Positions 34,218 to 43,105 of a stretch of 52,820 nucleotides of DNA are shown in pieces (position 1 is the stretch's first letter; every line of letters begins with the position of its first letter). A model generated the notes under the pieces. That model ran no database searches. It was not told where the DNA came from and was given only the letters and a program-made list of their open reading frames with translations. This DNA comes from Acidobacteriota bacterium. GTDB taxonomy: Bacteria > Acidobacteriota > Terriglobia > Bryobacterales > Bryobacteraceae. The position numbers and the translations under genes were made by a program. The stretch spans positions 1 through 52,820 of the forward strand of contig JAKOTR010000085.1 in NCBI GenBank assembly GCA_029776225.1, in the 5' to 3' direction.

Positions 34218-34233
34218 AATCTCTATCGAGATT
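34218..34233. promoter_or_regulatory. palindromic operator candidate (AATCTC-N4-GAGATT)
   Basis: A perfect 6-bp inverted repeat with a 4-bp centre, AATCTCTATCGAGATT, sits 13 bp upstream of the -35 box of the porin promoter. That position suits an activator. The size is compatible with an Rrf2-, LysR- or GntR-type dimer, but the regulator cannot be named. Confidence 0.55.
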
Positions 34234-34238
34234 AGTAT

Positions 34239-35459
34239 CTATGAATCCCGCAACGGCCGGGAGGCGTCCGCGAGGGCTTCCGCCGCGATCTCGCGCCGCG
34301 CCCGGATCCACTCCGGCGCCAGCTCCCGCTCTTCGTCCGGACGGTTCATTACGAACGCGGCCACCAGCCGGCCGCGCTCCAGCCACCACACGCTGAAGCT
34401 GTTCGTTTCGAAGTCGCCGCGCACCACGGCGCGGTCCGCCGGTGCGGTATCTCCCCAGAATTCCCAGGAAAGGTCGAAGTCGTCGGAAAAGAAGTAGGGG
34501 ACGTTCTCGAACGGCTCGCGCGAACCCGTCATCACGCGGGCGGCATGTTGGCCCTGTTTCACGGCGTTGTCCCAATGCTCAACGCGGCGGTATCCCCCGA
34601 AGAGCACGTCCCGGTAGTTGGCCACGTCGCCGGCGGCGTAAATGCCGGGAATGCCGGTCTCCAGGTACTCGTTCACCACGATGCCGTTTTCGATCTTCAG
34701 GCCGGTGTTCTCGAACACGCCGGTCTCGGGCACAACGCCGATGCCGGCCACCACCAGGTCCGCCGGCGCGTGTTTTCCGTTGCCGAGCGAGACGCTCTGA
34801 ACCCGGCCATTGCCCGAAAAAGCTGTCACGGGCGCATTGGTTTCAAAGCGGACCCCGCGAGCTTCGTAGTAGCGGCGGAAATAATCCGACATGCCGGGCG
34901 TAAACAGGCGCTTCCAGATGCGGTCTTCGATCATCACCATGGTGGTTTCCAGGCCCCGCTGAGCGAGCACGGAAGCAACCTCCATGGCGATGAAGCCACC
35001 TCCGATCACCACCGCGCGGCTCGCGCGTTCGCTTTCTTCGCGTATGCGGCGGGAATCCGCAAGCGAGCGCAGGTAATGGATGCCGGCCAGATCCGCGCCT
35101 GGCACGTCCAGCTTGCGGACCCGCGCGCCGGTGGCGATCAGAAGGTTTTCGAAACGGTACTCTTCGCCGGAGCTCGTTCTCACGGTCTTCTGCGAGGGGT
35201 TCAGCCGCTCCACGACGGTGTTCAGCCGGACCTCAATGCCGTGAGTCTCGTAGAACTCCGGCGCGGCGATCAAGATGTCCTTTTCCGTCTCGCGGCCGGC
35301 AAGAAAACCTTTGGAAAGCGGCGGCCGCTCGTACGGCAGCGCGTTATCCGCAGATATGATTCCCAGTTCGCCCGGCTTGATGCCGGACTCGACGAAAGCC
35401 TTGGCCGCGTACCCGGCGACCATGCCTCCCCCCATGATCAGGTACTTGAACGATGGCAT
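34239..35459 (-). CDS. FAD-dependent pyridine nucleotide-disulfide-type oxidoreductase (ferredoxin reductase-like)
   Basis: 406 residues with two dinucleotide-binding folds: FAD site MGGGMVAGYAAKAF (near 9-22) with ERPPLSKGF, and NAD(P) site VVIGGGFIAMEVASVL, plus the FAD-ribityl motif GIYAAGDVANY. The absence of a CxxxxC redox pair and the PPLSK motif place it with ferredoxin/rubredoxin reductase, AIF-like and monodehydroascorbate-reductase enzymes. It passes electrons from NAD(P)H to a small redox protein or quinone. No ferredoxin gene is adjacent. An AGAGGAG Shine-Dalgarno precedes the ATG. The stop lies a few bases from the porin operator. Confidence 0.9.
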   Translation of the reverse strand: MPSFKYLIMGGGMVAGYAAKAFVESGIKPGELGIISADNALPYERPPLSKGFLAGRETEKDILIAAPEFYETHGIEVRLNTVVERLNPSQKTVRTSSGEEYRFENLLIATGARVRKLDVPGADLAGIHYLRSLADSRRIREESERASRAVVIGGGFIAMEVASVLAQRGLETTMVMIEDRIWKRLFTPGMSDYFRRYYEARGVRFETNAPVTAFSGNGRVQSVSLGNGKHAPADLVVAGIGVVPETGVFENTGLKIENGIVVNEYLETGIPGIYAAGDVANYRDVLFGGYRRVEHWDNAVKQGQHAARVMTGSREPFENVPYFFSDDFDLSWEFWGDTAPADRAVVRGDFETNSFSVWWLERGRLVAAFVMNRPDEERELAPEWIRARREIAAEALADASRPLRDS

Positions 35460-35517
35460 GTCAACTAGCTCCTCTGAGTGGTCTTGCTACTAGCGTAGCC
35501 GACGTCCGGGCGGGGGG

Positions 35518-35721
35518 GTGTCCAAGTACCGAGCGCAAGAGGTCGCGGTTTGCAAGGACAAGAACAACCCGACCGCGAGCGACCGGCTCAAGAGTCTTGC
35601 CTTCGGCGGCGGCATCGTGGGAGGAATCGCAGCCGGGATCGGAGCGGCGGTGGGCAGCGAGAAGACCCTGTACGCGGCGGAGCCGAAGACCTCCCCCGCC
35701 CCGGCTGCCGATATTAGGTGA
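35518..35721 (+). CDS. small glycine-zipper hypothetical protein (doubtful)
   Basis: 67 codons from GTG 35518. The central SLAFGGGIVGGIAAGIGAAVGSE is a glycine-zipper-like hydrophobic stretch that could insert in a membrane; the flanks are polar. It lies in the 320-bp gap between the FAD reductase and DUF362 genes, preceded by a G-rich run instead of a clear Shine-Dalgarno. It could be a real small membrane protein or a high-GC chance ORF. Apart from it, the gap (35460-35779) shows only the reductase promoter area and a TATTAT box. Confidence 0.35.
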   Translation: MSKYRAQEVAVCKDKNNPTASDRLKSLAFGGGIVGGIAAGIGAAVGSEKTLYAAEPKTSPAPAADIR

Positions 35722-35779
35722 ACCAGTCCGGTTGTGTGTTATGGCCGGCGCTGCGGGGGAACGATATTATGATTTGGCT

Positions 35780-36802
35780 ATGCGAGGCACTCTCTCCCGC
35801 CGCGGCTTTCTATCTCTAACCGCCGCCGCGGCCGCTCCCGTACAGGCAGCCGCCGGGGACAAGTCAGTCGTCTCCCTGGTTACCGGCAACGACCGTCGCA
35901 AGAATATCTACAACGCGCTTCTGGAGATCGACGACCAGATCCGCCCGGCACTGAAGCGCAAGAAGTACGTACTCATCAAGCCCAACTGCGTGGCGGTGAA
36001 AAATCAGCTCGGATCCACGCACGCAGACGCGCTGCGAGGCATCCTCGATTACCTCGCGCCGCGGTTCAAGGGGCCGGTGGTGATCGCCGAATCCTCCCGC
36101 GACGACACCTGGGATGCGTACGAGAATTTTCATTACAACCAAGTGGCGTCGGAGTATCGCGGGCTGAAGGTCAAGCTGGTCGACTTGAACGAAGAGGAGC
36201 GTTACGAGACATTCGAGATCCTGGACCGCAACGTTCACATGTCGCAGGTGCGCCTGGCGGCCCGGCTGATGGATCCCGGCGCATTCGTGCTCGGCTCGGC
36301 CATTCTCAAGAGCCATGACGCGGTGGTGGCCACGCTATCGGTAAAAAACCTCGTGATGGCGGCCCCGCTTCACAGTTCACGCAAATCGGCCGACAAATGG
36401 CACGACAAATCGAAATACCACGCGGGCTTCCGCCAGATCCACATGAACCTCCTGCTGACCGCGAAAAAGCTCCGGCCGTTCTGGGGCGCCACCGTGATCG
36501 ACGGCTATGAGGGCATGGAGGGCGATGGGCCGATAAACGGAACGCCGGTCGCCTCGAGCCTAGCCATCGCATCGGCGGATTTTGTTGCGGCTGACCGCGT
36601 CGGCGTGGAAGTGATGGGCGTGAACCCGGAGTGGCCGGGCTACTTGAATTACTGCGCGCGCGCAGGGCTGGGCCAATACGATCTCGCGAGAATCGAGCTG
36701 CGCGGAGGCGTCGCGCCGGCGGCCGTCAGGAAGACATACCGCCTCCACAAGTCGATAGACCGGCAGTTGGAATGGATGAAGCCGCTGCAGAACCGGACTT
36801 GA
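35780..36802 (+). CDS. DUF362 domain protein with twin-arginine signal
   Basis: 340 residues from the ATG at 35780. The N terminus RGTLSRRGFLSLTAAAAAPVQA is a twin-arginine signal (SRRGFL). The rest is the DUF362 domain: VLIKPNCV, STHADALRGILDYL, VVIAESSRDD, SAILKSHDAVVATLSVKNLVM and VIDGYEGMEGDGP. No ferredoxin-like cysteine cluster is visible, unlike some DUF362 proteins. Function unknown; Tat export implies a folded, perhaps cofactor-bound protein. TATTAT (35765-35770) ends 9 nt before the ATG and no Shine-Dalgarno is seen, so the transcript is probably almost leaderless. In-frame starts farther upstream are low-complexity Arg/Pro translation and were rejected. Confidence 0.82.
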   Translation: MRGTLSRRGFLSLTAAAAAPVQAAAGDKSVVSLVTGNDRRKNIYNALLEIDDQIRPALKRKKYVLIKPNCVAVKNQLGSTHADALRGILDYLAPRFKGPVVIAESSRDDTWDAYENFHYNQVASEYRGLKVKLVDLNEEERYETFEILDRNVHMSQVRLAARLMDPGAFVLGSAILKSHDAVVATLSVKNLVMAAPLHSSRKSADKWHDKSKYHAGFRQIHMNLLLTAKKLRPFWGATVIDGYEGMEGDGPINGTPVASSLAIASADFVAADRVGVEVMGVNPEWPGYLNYCARAGLGQYDLARIELRGGVAPAAVRKTYRLHKSIDRQLEWMKPLQNRT

Positions 36803-36847
36803 CCCGGCCCGGCAGCGGCCCAACTCATCCAGATTGCGTTTCCGCAG

Positions 36848-38617
36848 CTACCTCCCCAAAAACTTCTCCAGCTTGTCTATCTCGCGCTCGGCCTGATCGA
36901 GATATTTGTTGGTGGCGGCGAGGTCCTGGCGCTTCAGGGCGGCCTCGGATTCGTCGAGCAGGAACTCCATGCGCTTCCAGGCGGTCGTGATGTCCCCGCG
37001 CAGCCCGACCCCCATCTGCTGCTGCTGTTGCTGCAGGTTCTTGAGGGAGGCGATCACCGCGTTCGCGCGCGTGCCGAGCATGCCCAACCGTTCCCGCGCG
37101 CTTTCCAGGGCCTCAGGGGAGATGGTAGGAACGATCGCCTGCGGCGGGATCTGACTCGCTGCCTGTTGGGCCTGAACCGGTTGCGCGGCCGCCGGGCCGC
37201 TTGCCGGAGCAGAGGCCTGAGGAGCAGCTTGTTGCGCCCGCACCGGTTGCGAAGCCGCGCGCCGCGAAGGAGCCGGTGTGCCTGCCGGAGCGGACGTTTG
37301 AGCCGCCCGGACCGCGGGTTTCACCGGCTCGGGCTGCGTGACCGCTTGAGGAGTGGATTCGGCCGCCGCGGGCTGTGACACCGGTCCGACCGTGGCAGGC
37401 TGCGTTTCCATGGCAGGCGCTTCAGGAACGGACGGCGTCTCAGCGGCTGGCGCCGTTTCCGCAGCAAGCGACGCTTCCGGAGAAAGCTGCGGCTGCTGCT
37501 GCATCTGCCCCACCTGCTGCAGCATCTCCGCCACGGGCAGTTGAGCGCTGCTTGCCCGCGTCCGGAACCACTTCGGCACCAGGATGGCCGCAGCGGCCAG
37601 CATCGCAACCCCAACCAGCGCGCCCACGCCAATCCACAAGGCGCGATGGCTCTTTCCGCCCGCGGCCGCGGCCGGGGGTGGAGGCGGGGGCGGAGCCGGA
37701 GCGGTCTGCGCTTCAGGCGGCGCGGCTGCCTGCGCCGAAATGGAGGCCGGAGAAGGCGCTGCCTCTGCCGCGGCGACCGCCGGATTGCGGTCCGGCGGTG
37801 GAGTGAGCTCCTGCTTCACAACCTCCAGCGCGTTGCGGAGCGCCAGGGCGGTCTGGAAGCGCTGTTCCGGATCCTTCTGGATCGCGGTCATGATGATTTC
37901 GTTCAACGACGAGGGCAGGGCCGGGTTCACCTGAAGCGGCGGCGCCGGCTGCTGTTCCAGGTGCGCGGCCATGATCGCTTGATCGCTGTCGCCCTGGAAA
38001 GGCCGCTTCCCGGTCACAAGTTCGTACAAAGACACGCCGATCGAGTACAGATCCGACCGCCCGTCGATCGTCTGGCTGCCCTTTACCTGCTCGGGCGACA
38101 TGTAACACAGCGAGCCGGTTGTGGCGAGCTTGCGGCCGGCCATTGCCTTGGCGATGCCGAAGTCCATCAGCTTCACCTGGCCCGCTTCCGTCACCATGAT
38201 GTTGGCGGGCTGGATGCCGCCGTGAACGATGCCGCGCTCGTGCGCATACGCAAGTGCTGAAAGCGCCTGGGAGATCGCGTCCACCGCTTCCCAAGTTGTG
38301 ATCGGGCCCTCGCGCAGCCGGTCCTCCAGGGTGCGGCCTTCGACGAACTCCATGAACACGAGGAGCTGGTTATCCTGCCGCAGCACGTTGTAGAGCGCGG
38401 CAATGTTGGGATGATTCAGGCCGGCCAGCGTCTGGATTTCGCGGACAAGACTCTCGGCCAGCTCAGCGTTTTCAGCTACGTCCGGCGGCAGCACCTTCAT
38501 GGCCTCGATGCGGTCAGGACCGGCGTTCCGCACCTTGTAGACCGTTCCGCTGCTTCCCTCGCCGAGTATTCCGGCGATCTGGTAATCGCCGATGGTATCG
38601 CCGATATTGAATGCCAT
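36848..38617 (-). CDS. membrane Hanks-type kinase homologue, predicted pseudokinase
   Basis: 589 residues. The N-terminal kinase fold (about 12-265) keeps the Gly loop (GEGSSGTVYKV, 19-29), ATP Lys41 (EAMKV), Glu60, DFG (152-154) and the SPE loop (174-176). In the catalytic loop, however, HRDxKxxN is HGGIQPAN (132-139): the catalytic Asp is Gly134 and the Lys is Gln136. Phosphotransfer is therefore unlikely although ATP/Mg binding may persist. A Pro/Ala linker, one TM helix (about 326-349), another long Pro/Ala/Gln-rich linker and a C-terminal helical bundle (KRMEFLLDESEAALKRQDLA...EKFLGR) follow. The topology is PknB-like with an external domain. It lies 15 nt after the CsgG-like gene and is probably co-transcribed. 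Confidence 0.87.
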   Translation of the reverse strand: MAFNIGDTIGDYQIAGILGEGSSGTVYKVRNAGPDRIEAMKVLPPDVAENAELAESLVREIQTLAGLNHPNIAALYNVLRQDNQLLVFMEFVEGRTLEDRLREGPITTWEAVDAISQALSALAYAHERGIVHGGIQPANIMVTEAGQVKLMDFGIAKAMAGRKLATTGSLCYMSPEQVKGSQTIDGRSDLYSIGVSLYELVTGKRPFQGDSDQAIMAAHLEQQPAPPLQVNPALPSSLNEIIMTAIQKDPEQRFQTALALRNALEVVKQELTPPPDRNPAVAAAEAAPSPASISAQAAAPPEAQTAPAPPPPPPPAAAAGGKSHRALWIGVGALVGVAMLAAAAILVPKWFRTRASSAQLPVAEMLQQVGQMQQQPQLSPEASLAAETAPAAETPSVPEAPAMETQPATVGPVSQPAAAESTPQAVTQPEPVKPAVRAAQTSAPAGTPAPSRRAASQPVRAQQAAPQASAPASGPAAAQPVQAQQAASQIPPQAIVPTISPEALESARERLGMLGTRANAVIASLKNLQQQQQQMGVGLRGDITTAWKRMEFLLDESEAALKRQDLAATNKYLDQAEREIDKLEKFLGR

Positions 38618-38632
38618 GTCGATTCCCGCCTG

Positions 38633-39595
38633 TTAGTTGCGGACCACGTCCCCGACTTTGGGCGCCGTGCTGCCGGTGAATTTCCCGACGGAGGAGCTTT
38701 CGTCCACTTCGGTGATCACAACCTCGCCCAGCGTCTCTTCAATGCTTCTGAGGATCTTGCCCGTCTCCGGATCGCGCACCTCGCGCACCTTGCGGCGGAC
38801 GGAAAGCCGGTCGCCCACCTTAACGCCCGCCCTGCTGCCGACGTTCAGAACCAGAATGCCGTCGGTAGAATCGGCCACCAGCCCTTCGATCTTCACCGCC
38901 CTGGTGGGCAGCCGCGCGGCCTGCTGATCGAGCTGCGTGCAGAGTTGGGCGACAGCCGCGTTCACCGCCTCGCCGATGATCGTGTTGGCGAAGTTGGCGC
39001 TGCTCATGTCCACCGCGCCGCCCGCGGCAACCGACCCGCCGCCTGAACCGAGCAGCGAAGTGCCCGACCGCTTCGACTCCCCGACGCCTCGCGCCGTGGC
39101 CAGGATCTCGGCCGTCTCGGTGTTGATCATCCGGGCGGTGATGCCGACCACCGCCTTCGACTCGTTCCGCCGGACGCCGCCCAGCCCGAAGCGGCCGCCA
39201 ACGCGATCCACCGCGCCGCCCGCGATGCCGGTGCTCTTGTCGTCCCGGCCGAACTGCGTGATGCTGCCCAAAATAATGGCGTCCACGCCCAGAATGCGGC
39301 CGATCCTGGCCGCGGTGCTGGCGTCGGCGCGGTCGCTGTTCGAAAAATTCTGCTCAGCCAGGATTTTATCCAGCGCCTTGCGCTCGATTACGCTGTACTG
39401 GCCACTGTTGACCAGCTTTTCCACAACCAGGTCGGAAATGCCTTTTCCTATGTCCTCGTCGGTTCCAAAAATAGCCTGAACGTTGCTGCGCACCGTGGCG
39501 TATTCAAAATCGAGCACGGCGACGCGCTTCTTCTGTGCGGCCGCATTAACGGCCAAAAGCATTGTCAAAATGCAAGGAATGATCAGCCGGCGCAT
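38633..39595 (-). CDS. CsgG/HfaB-like secreted protein
   Basis: 320 residues from the ATG at 39595, chosen because GGAGAAGG lies 4 nt upstream and a signal peptide follows at once (LIIPCILTMLLAVNAAAQ). The core resembles CsgG/curli-assembly proteins: KRVAVLDFEYATV, DIGKGISDLVVEKLVNSGQYSVIERKALDKILAEQ, ARIGRILGVDAIILGSITQFG, and MINTETAEILATARGVG. A C-terminal beta-domain (ILVLNVGSRAGVKVGDRLSVRRK) follows. There is no lipobox Cys, unlike CsgG, so it may stay periplasmic. Pairing with a membrane pseudokinase suggests a signalling or envelope-assembly role. Confidence 0.8.
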   Translation of the reverse strand: MRRLIIPCILTMLLAVNAAAQKKRVAVLDFEYATVRSNVQAIFGTDEDIGKGISDLVVEKLVNSGQYSVIERKALDKILAEQNFSNSDRADASTAARIGRILGVDAIILGSITQFGRDDKSTGIAGGAVDRVGGRFGLGGVRRNESKAVVGITARMINTETAEILATARGVGESKRSGTSLLGSGGGSVAAGGAVDMSSANFANTIIGEAVNAAVAQLCTQLDQQAARLPTRAVKIEGLVADSTDGILVLNVGSRAGVKVGDRLSVRRKVREVRDPETGKILRSIEETLGEVVITEVDESSSVGKFTGSTAPKVGDVVRN

Positions 39596-39967
39596 TGCCT
39601 TCTCCATGAATATCTTGCTTACTAAGTCATTATTCCGGCAGTGCGGAAAACTGCGCAACTACGATTACTTTTGCGTCTTAACCCTTGCGGGTGACGAGTT
39701 TCCTAGACTATCAGAAATTTCGGCAGGTGCTGGCGGAAGCTCGAAGGGATTAGGGGATAACTCGCGTAGCGCGGATCTAAGTACTAAGTACTATACCCTA
39801 CAGCGTAACTTACCAGTACTTTAGTTTGAGACGGTCCAGACTGAGCAGGGAGCTGTGGTGCGCGCGCACCAATCCGCCACTCGAGTTTGCAGTCCTGCTG
39901 TCGCAGTTGAGGGGAGTCAGGTGATGCGGGCCGGGGAGGCGCCCGGCCCGCTACGGGGGGTCCTTAA
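39596..39967. other. intergenic region with AGTACT repeats and a terminator hairpin
   Basis: No gene is supported here. AAGTACT occurs twice in tandem (39779-39785, 39786-39792) and once inverted (AGTACTT, 39815-39821); the AGTACT core is self-complementary. A hairpin follows at 39926-39951. The repeats lie about 190 bp upstream of the CsgG-like gene on the opposite side from the TonB receptor's 3' end. Confidence 0.6.
39926..39951 (-). terminator. terminator-like hairpin after the TonB receptor gene
   Basis: GCGGGCCGGG (39926-39935), a 6-nt loop and CCCGGCCCGC (39942-39951) make a perfect 10-bp stem 17 nt beyond the receptor stop. No T-tract follows on the minus strand. Confidence 0.55.
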
Positions 39968-42900
39968 CTAGAAGGTGAACTTCACACCGAAACGGCCCGC
40001 GAAGCCCGGGTTGAAGATGTCCGTCAGCCCGTACAGCGGATCGTAGGCTCCCGGCCCCGTAAGCTGGTCGGCAGTCTGAGCCAGCAGAGCGCGGTAATCG
40101 AATCCCTCGAAAAGATTGATATTCGAGAGATCGATCGCCGAGGCCTGCCGCCCGCCGCCCGCTCCGGAACCCCGGTTCAAGCTGGAGAAGCGCCGCCGCG
40201 AGGTCTTCTGGTTGAAGACATTCAGGGCATTGAACTCGAAGCGCAGCCGCTTGTTCTCTCCAATGCTCACGGTGTGGCCGATCATCAAATCGGTTTGGGT
40301 GAGGAAAGCCGTCCGGCCCATGTCACCGCGGCCTTCCACCATGACCGGAATCTGATTGACGGTGTTGACGGTGGTGGTCAGCGGGGTACCGCTGCCGGCG
40401 TACTGGAAGATGCCGATATCCGTCGTTTGTCCGGACCGCCAGTTAAACTCTTTGTTGCCGTAGAGCTTGAACACGTGCGGCCGGTCAGTGGCCAGACGGC
40501 CCTTGATGTCCACATTGCCGTGGGAGTCGAAAAGCACCTCGTCGAGGTCCCAGCTACGGTTGGCGTTGCCGCCTGGGCGGGCGATGGAGCCGCCGAGCTG
40601 CTGCGCCGTTGCCGAGCTGTTGCCGGTGGCGGGACTGGTGATTTCGTCGGAGTTGGCCAGACCGGCGTAGTTGCCCCACAGCCGGCTGTAGACATAGCTG
40701 AAGCTGCCGAACATGCCCCTGGAGAAGCGCCGCGTGACGGTCAGCTCCAAAGCGTCGTACTTGCGAACCGGCTTGGGCATCGGGAACGGCGGGGTCTTGC
40801 CGCTGGTCGGCATTATCTTTGCTTGGCCCTCTCCGGGGTTGCCGTAGAGGTAGACCTCATCACCCTGCTCGTTGAGTGCGCCGAGATCTTCGATGGTCCG
40901 CCGCAGATTCGTGTGTACGTAGTTGCCGCGGAACACGGTCTGAGGCGCGATCTGATACTCCACGCCGAAATTCATGTTGTCCTGGCTCATCGGCTTGATG
41001 TTTTTGGCCACCAGGTCGAAAGAAGGTACGCGCCGGTCCCGGAACGAACCGGGCTCGCTGCTCCAGAGATTGGTGCCCGGGAGATTTGTGAGCGAAGCGG
41101 AAGACAGCAGGTTGAAAACATCCGGACTGTCGAGCGAGCGATAATGCACACGCCAGATGTCGCCGCCGAACGTGCCTCGCGAGAGTTCGTACTTCACCCA
41201 GTCAAAGTAGCGCCCCCAGCTTCCATAGATTTTCGCGCGGCCGTCGCCGAACAGGTCGAAGCTCGCGCCGAGACGCGGGGCGATCTTGTCGGCAAAGCCG
41301 AACTCGAATCCGTAGTCCTTGATATCGCGGCGGAACGTCGGGACCTTCTCGTTTTCGACGCGCAGGCCTAGAGTCAGGCTCAGGCGCCTGGTGATCCGCC
41401 ACTGGTCCTGGATGAACATGTTGTGCATGCCGGCGCCGGTGACGCCCGCGGTGCGGCGGTCGTTGAATTCGTAGTAGCCGTAGACTCCGCGGTTTTCTCC
41501 AAGAGTCGGGCTCAGGAAAGGCGAATTCCAGAAGACGTTGATGTAGCCGCCGCCCATCTCATGGTTGTCCATCCGGTTTACCGTCTTGGAGAAGCCCCAG
41601 CCGACCTTCAGATTGTGCTGTCCGAGAAGGTTTCCGAATTTGCTGAAGTCTGTCTGGATAAAGGTTCGGGTGACGATGTCGTAGTCGTTCTGCACCTGCC
41701 GCGCGATGTTGGCAAATCCTCTGGGCTGGCGGAGGTGTTCCGGAATGGCTTCGTAGTCTACCGCCGAGTTCTGGTAGGTGATCGAAATCAGGTTGGGCAG
41801 CCCGACGGACTTGTAGTTGTCCCAGAAACGGCCGGCGCGGACGGTCAGCAGCGATGTGGTCGTCACGCTGATGTCCACCTGTCCGGTGTAACTGGACTGC
41901 GGCTGGAAGTACCCGCTGTCCCGGATCGGGGTGACGGCCGCGAGCGAAAGGGTCGTGGTGTCGGGAGCGGTGCTGTTCGGCCGCGGAAGATACCCGGAGA
42001 CCTTGGTCGGCGACCAGAGCCAACTGAAGTTAGTCCGGATGCGGCTCACTGGATCCCAGGATATCTTGTTGAACATCTGGTGGAATGTGGAATCGCGGCT
42101 GAAGTGGGCGCTTTCGGCGCCGTTGGACAGGTTGTAATCCCCGGCCTGGCGGCGGAACTGGGGTGAGAAGGCGGTGAAGAAATACAGCATGTCCTTGACG
42201 AAATAGCCGCCGAGCGTTCCGCCGATTTCGTGGGTGTTATCGGTCTGTTTGCGATCCTGGATGTGCATTGCGGTCCGCTCGGTCACGGGGTCCGCCACCA
42301 GGCGTTTCACCGGGGCGGCGCTGAGGCCGTTTCCGGAGTAGTAGTAGTGAAGGTCGCCGTGGAAGGCGTTGCCGCCAGACTTCGTCACCGCGCTGATGAC
42401 GCCACCGAGGGCGCCGCCATATTCCGCGTCGATACCGCCCGTTTTCACCTGTACTTCCTGCAAGATTTCGAAAACCGCGTTTTGCCGCGACTTGCCGTTA
42501 ATCAGGCTGGTCGTGGAAACGCCATCGATGTTGAACTGGTTCTCCGCGCCGCTGGCGCCGTTCACCTGGAAGCCGCCCTCGATTTCGCCGGTGTTCACAG
42601 ACGGCGAGGCGAGCGCGAGCGCCTGGAAGCTGCGCGCTTTGGGAAGGCGGTCGAATTCCTCGGATGTCACGTTGTGCGCGATCGAGGTGCGGCTCGTGTC
42701 GATGAGCGGAGCCGCCTCGGTCACCTGGACCGTCTCGGTAACGGAGCCGACCGTCAGCGTGCCGTCGACCTTCAGTCGCTGGCCGACAAGAAGGTTGACG
42801 TCCGCGACCTCATACTTCTGAAACCCCGTCGCCTCAAAAACGACCGAGTAATGGCCGGGTTCGAGTCCGGGGGCGATGTAACTGCCGGCGGCGCCGGTTC

Positions 42901-43105
42901 GCGTCGTGAAAACGCGGCCGGTGCCCTTATTTTTCACGGTGACTACGACGTCGGGAACGACCGCGCTGCTCGAGTCGGTCACAACGCCGCTGAGTTCGCC
43001 GAAGCGCTCTTGCGCATGCAGCGCAACAGCCGCCACAAGCGTAAAGACTATGGTTAGAAGCGCAGCCCGATACACTCGGCCCCGCTCCGTAAAAACAGAT
43101 GTCAC
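39968..43105 (-). CDS. Oar-like TonB-dependent receptor with carboxypeptidase-regulatory domain
   Basis: 1045 residues. A signal peptide (AALLTIVFTLVAAVALHAQ) is followed by a CarboxypepD-regulatory-like beta-sandwich (GELSGVVTDSSSAVVPDVVVTVKN to FQKYEVADVNL). A plug domain comes next (FQVNGASGAENQFNIDGVSTTS, VKTGGIDAEYGGALGGVISAVTKSGGNAFHG), then a long 22-strand-type barrel ending in Phe (FGVKFTF). This is the OmpA-related/Oar receptor type heavily expanded in Acidobacteria for uptake of plant or microbial glycans and other large ligands. Start is GTG 43105 with AGGAGG 7 nt upstream. The upstream region has an 11-bp tandem repeat that may control it. The ligand is unknown. Confidence 0.93.
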   Translation of the reverse strand: MTSVFTERGRVYRAALLTIVFTLVAAVALHAQERFGELSGVVTDSSSAVVPDVVVTVKNKGTGRVFTTRTGAAGSYIAPGLEPGHYSVVFEATGFQKYEVADVNLLVGQRLKVDGTLTVGSVTETVQVTEAAPLIDTSRTSIAHNVTSEEFDRLPKARSFQALALASPSVNTGEIEGGFQVNGASGAENQFNIDGVSTTSLINGKSRQNAVFEILQEVQVKTGGIDAEYGGALGGVISAVTKSGGNAFHGDLHYYYSGNGLSAAPVKRLVADPVTERTAMHIQDRKQTDNTHEIGGTLGGYFVKDMLYFFTAFSPQFRRQAGDYNLSNGAESAHFSRDSTFHQMFNKISWDPVSRIRTNFSWLWSPTKVSGYLPRPNSTAPDTTTLSLAAVTPIRDSGYFQPQSSYTGQVDISVTTTSLLTVRAGRFWDNYKSVGLPNLISITYQNSAVDYEAIPEHLRQPRGFANIARQVQNDYDIVTRTFIQTDFSKFGNLLGQHNLKVGWGFSKTVNRMDNHEMGGGYINVFWNSPFLSPTLGENRGVYGYYEFNDRRTAGVTGAGMHNMFIQDQWRITRRLSLTLGLRVENEKVPTFRRDIKDYGFEFGFADKIAPRLGASFDLFGDGRAKIYGSWGRYFDWVKYELSRGTFGGDIWRVHYRSLDSPDVFNLLSSASLTNLPGTNLWSSEPGSFRDRRVPSFDLVAKNIKPMSQDNMNFGVEYQIAPQTVFRGNYVHTNLRRTIEDLGALNEQGDEVYLYGNPGEGQAKIMPTSGKTPPFPMPKPVRKYDALELTVTRRFSRGMFGSFSYVYSRLWGNYAGLANSDEITSPATGNSSATAQQLGGSIARPGGNANRSWDLDEVLFDSHGNVDIKGRLATDRPHVFKLYGNKEFNWRSGQTTDIGIFQYAGSGTPLTTTVNTVNQIPVMVEGRGDMGRTAFLTQTDLMIGHTVSIGENKRLRFEFNALNVFNQKTSRRRFSSLNRGSGAGGGRQASAIDLSNINLFEGFDYRALLAQTADQLTGPGAYDPLYGLTDIFNPGFAGRFGVKFTF

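Noticed and set aside
35453-35779. N-terminal extension of the DUF362 protein
   Set aside because: Arg/Pro/Ser-rich translation before a clear twin-arginine signal starting at 35780.
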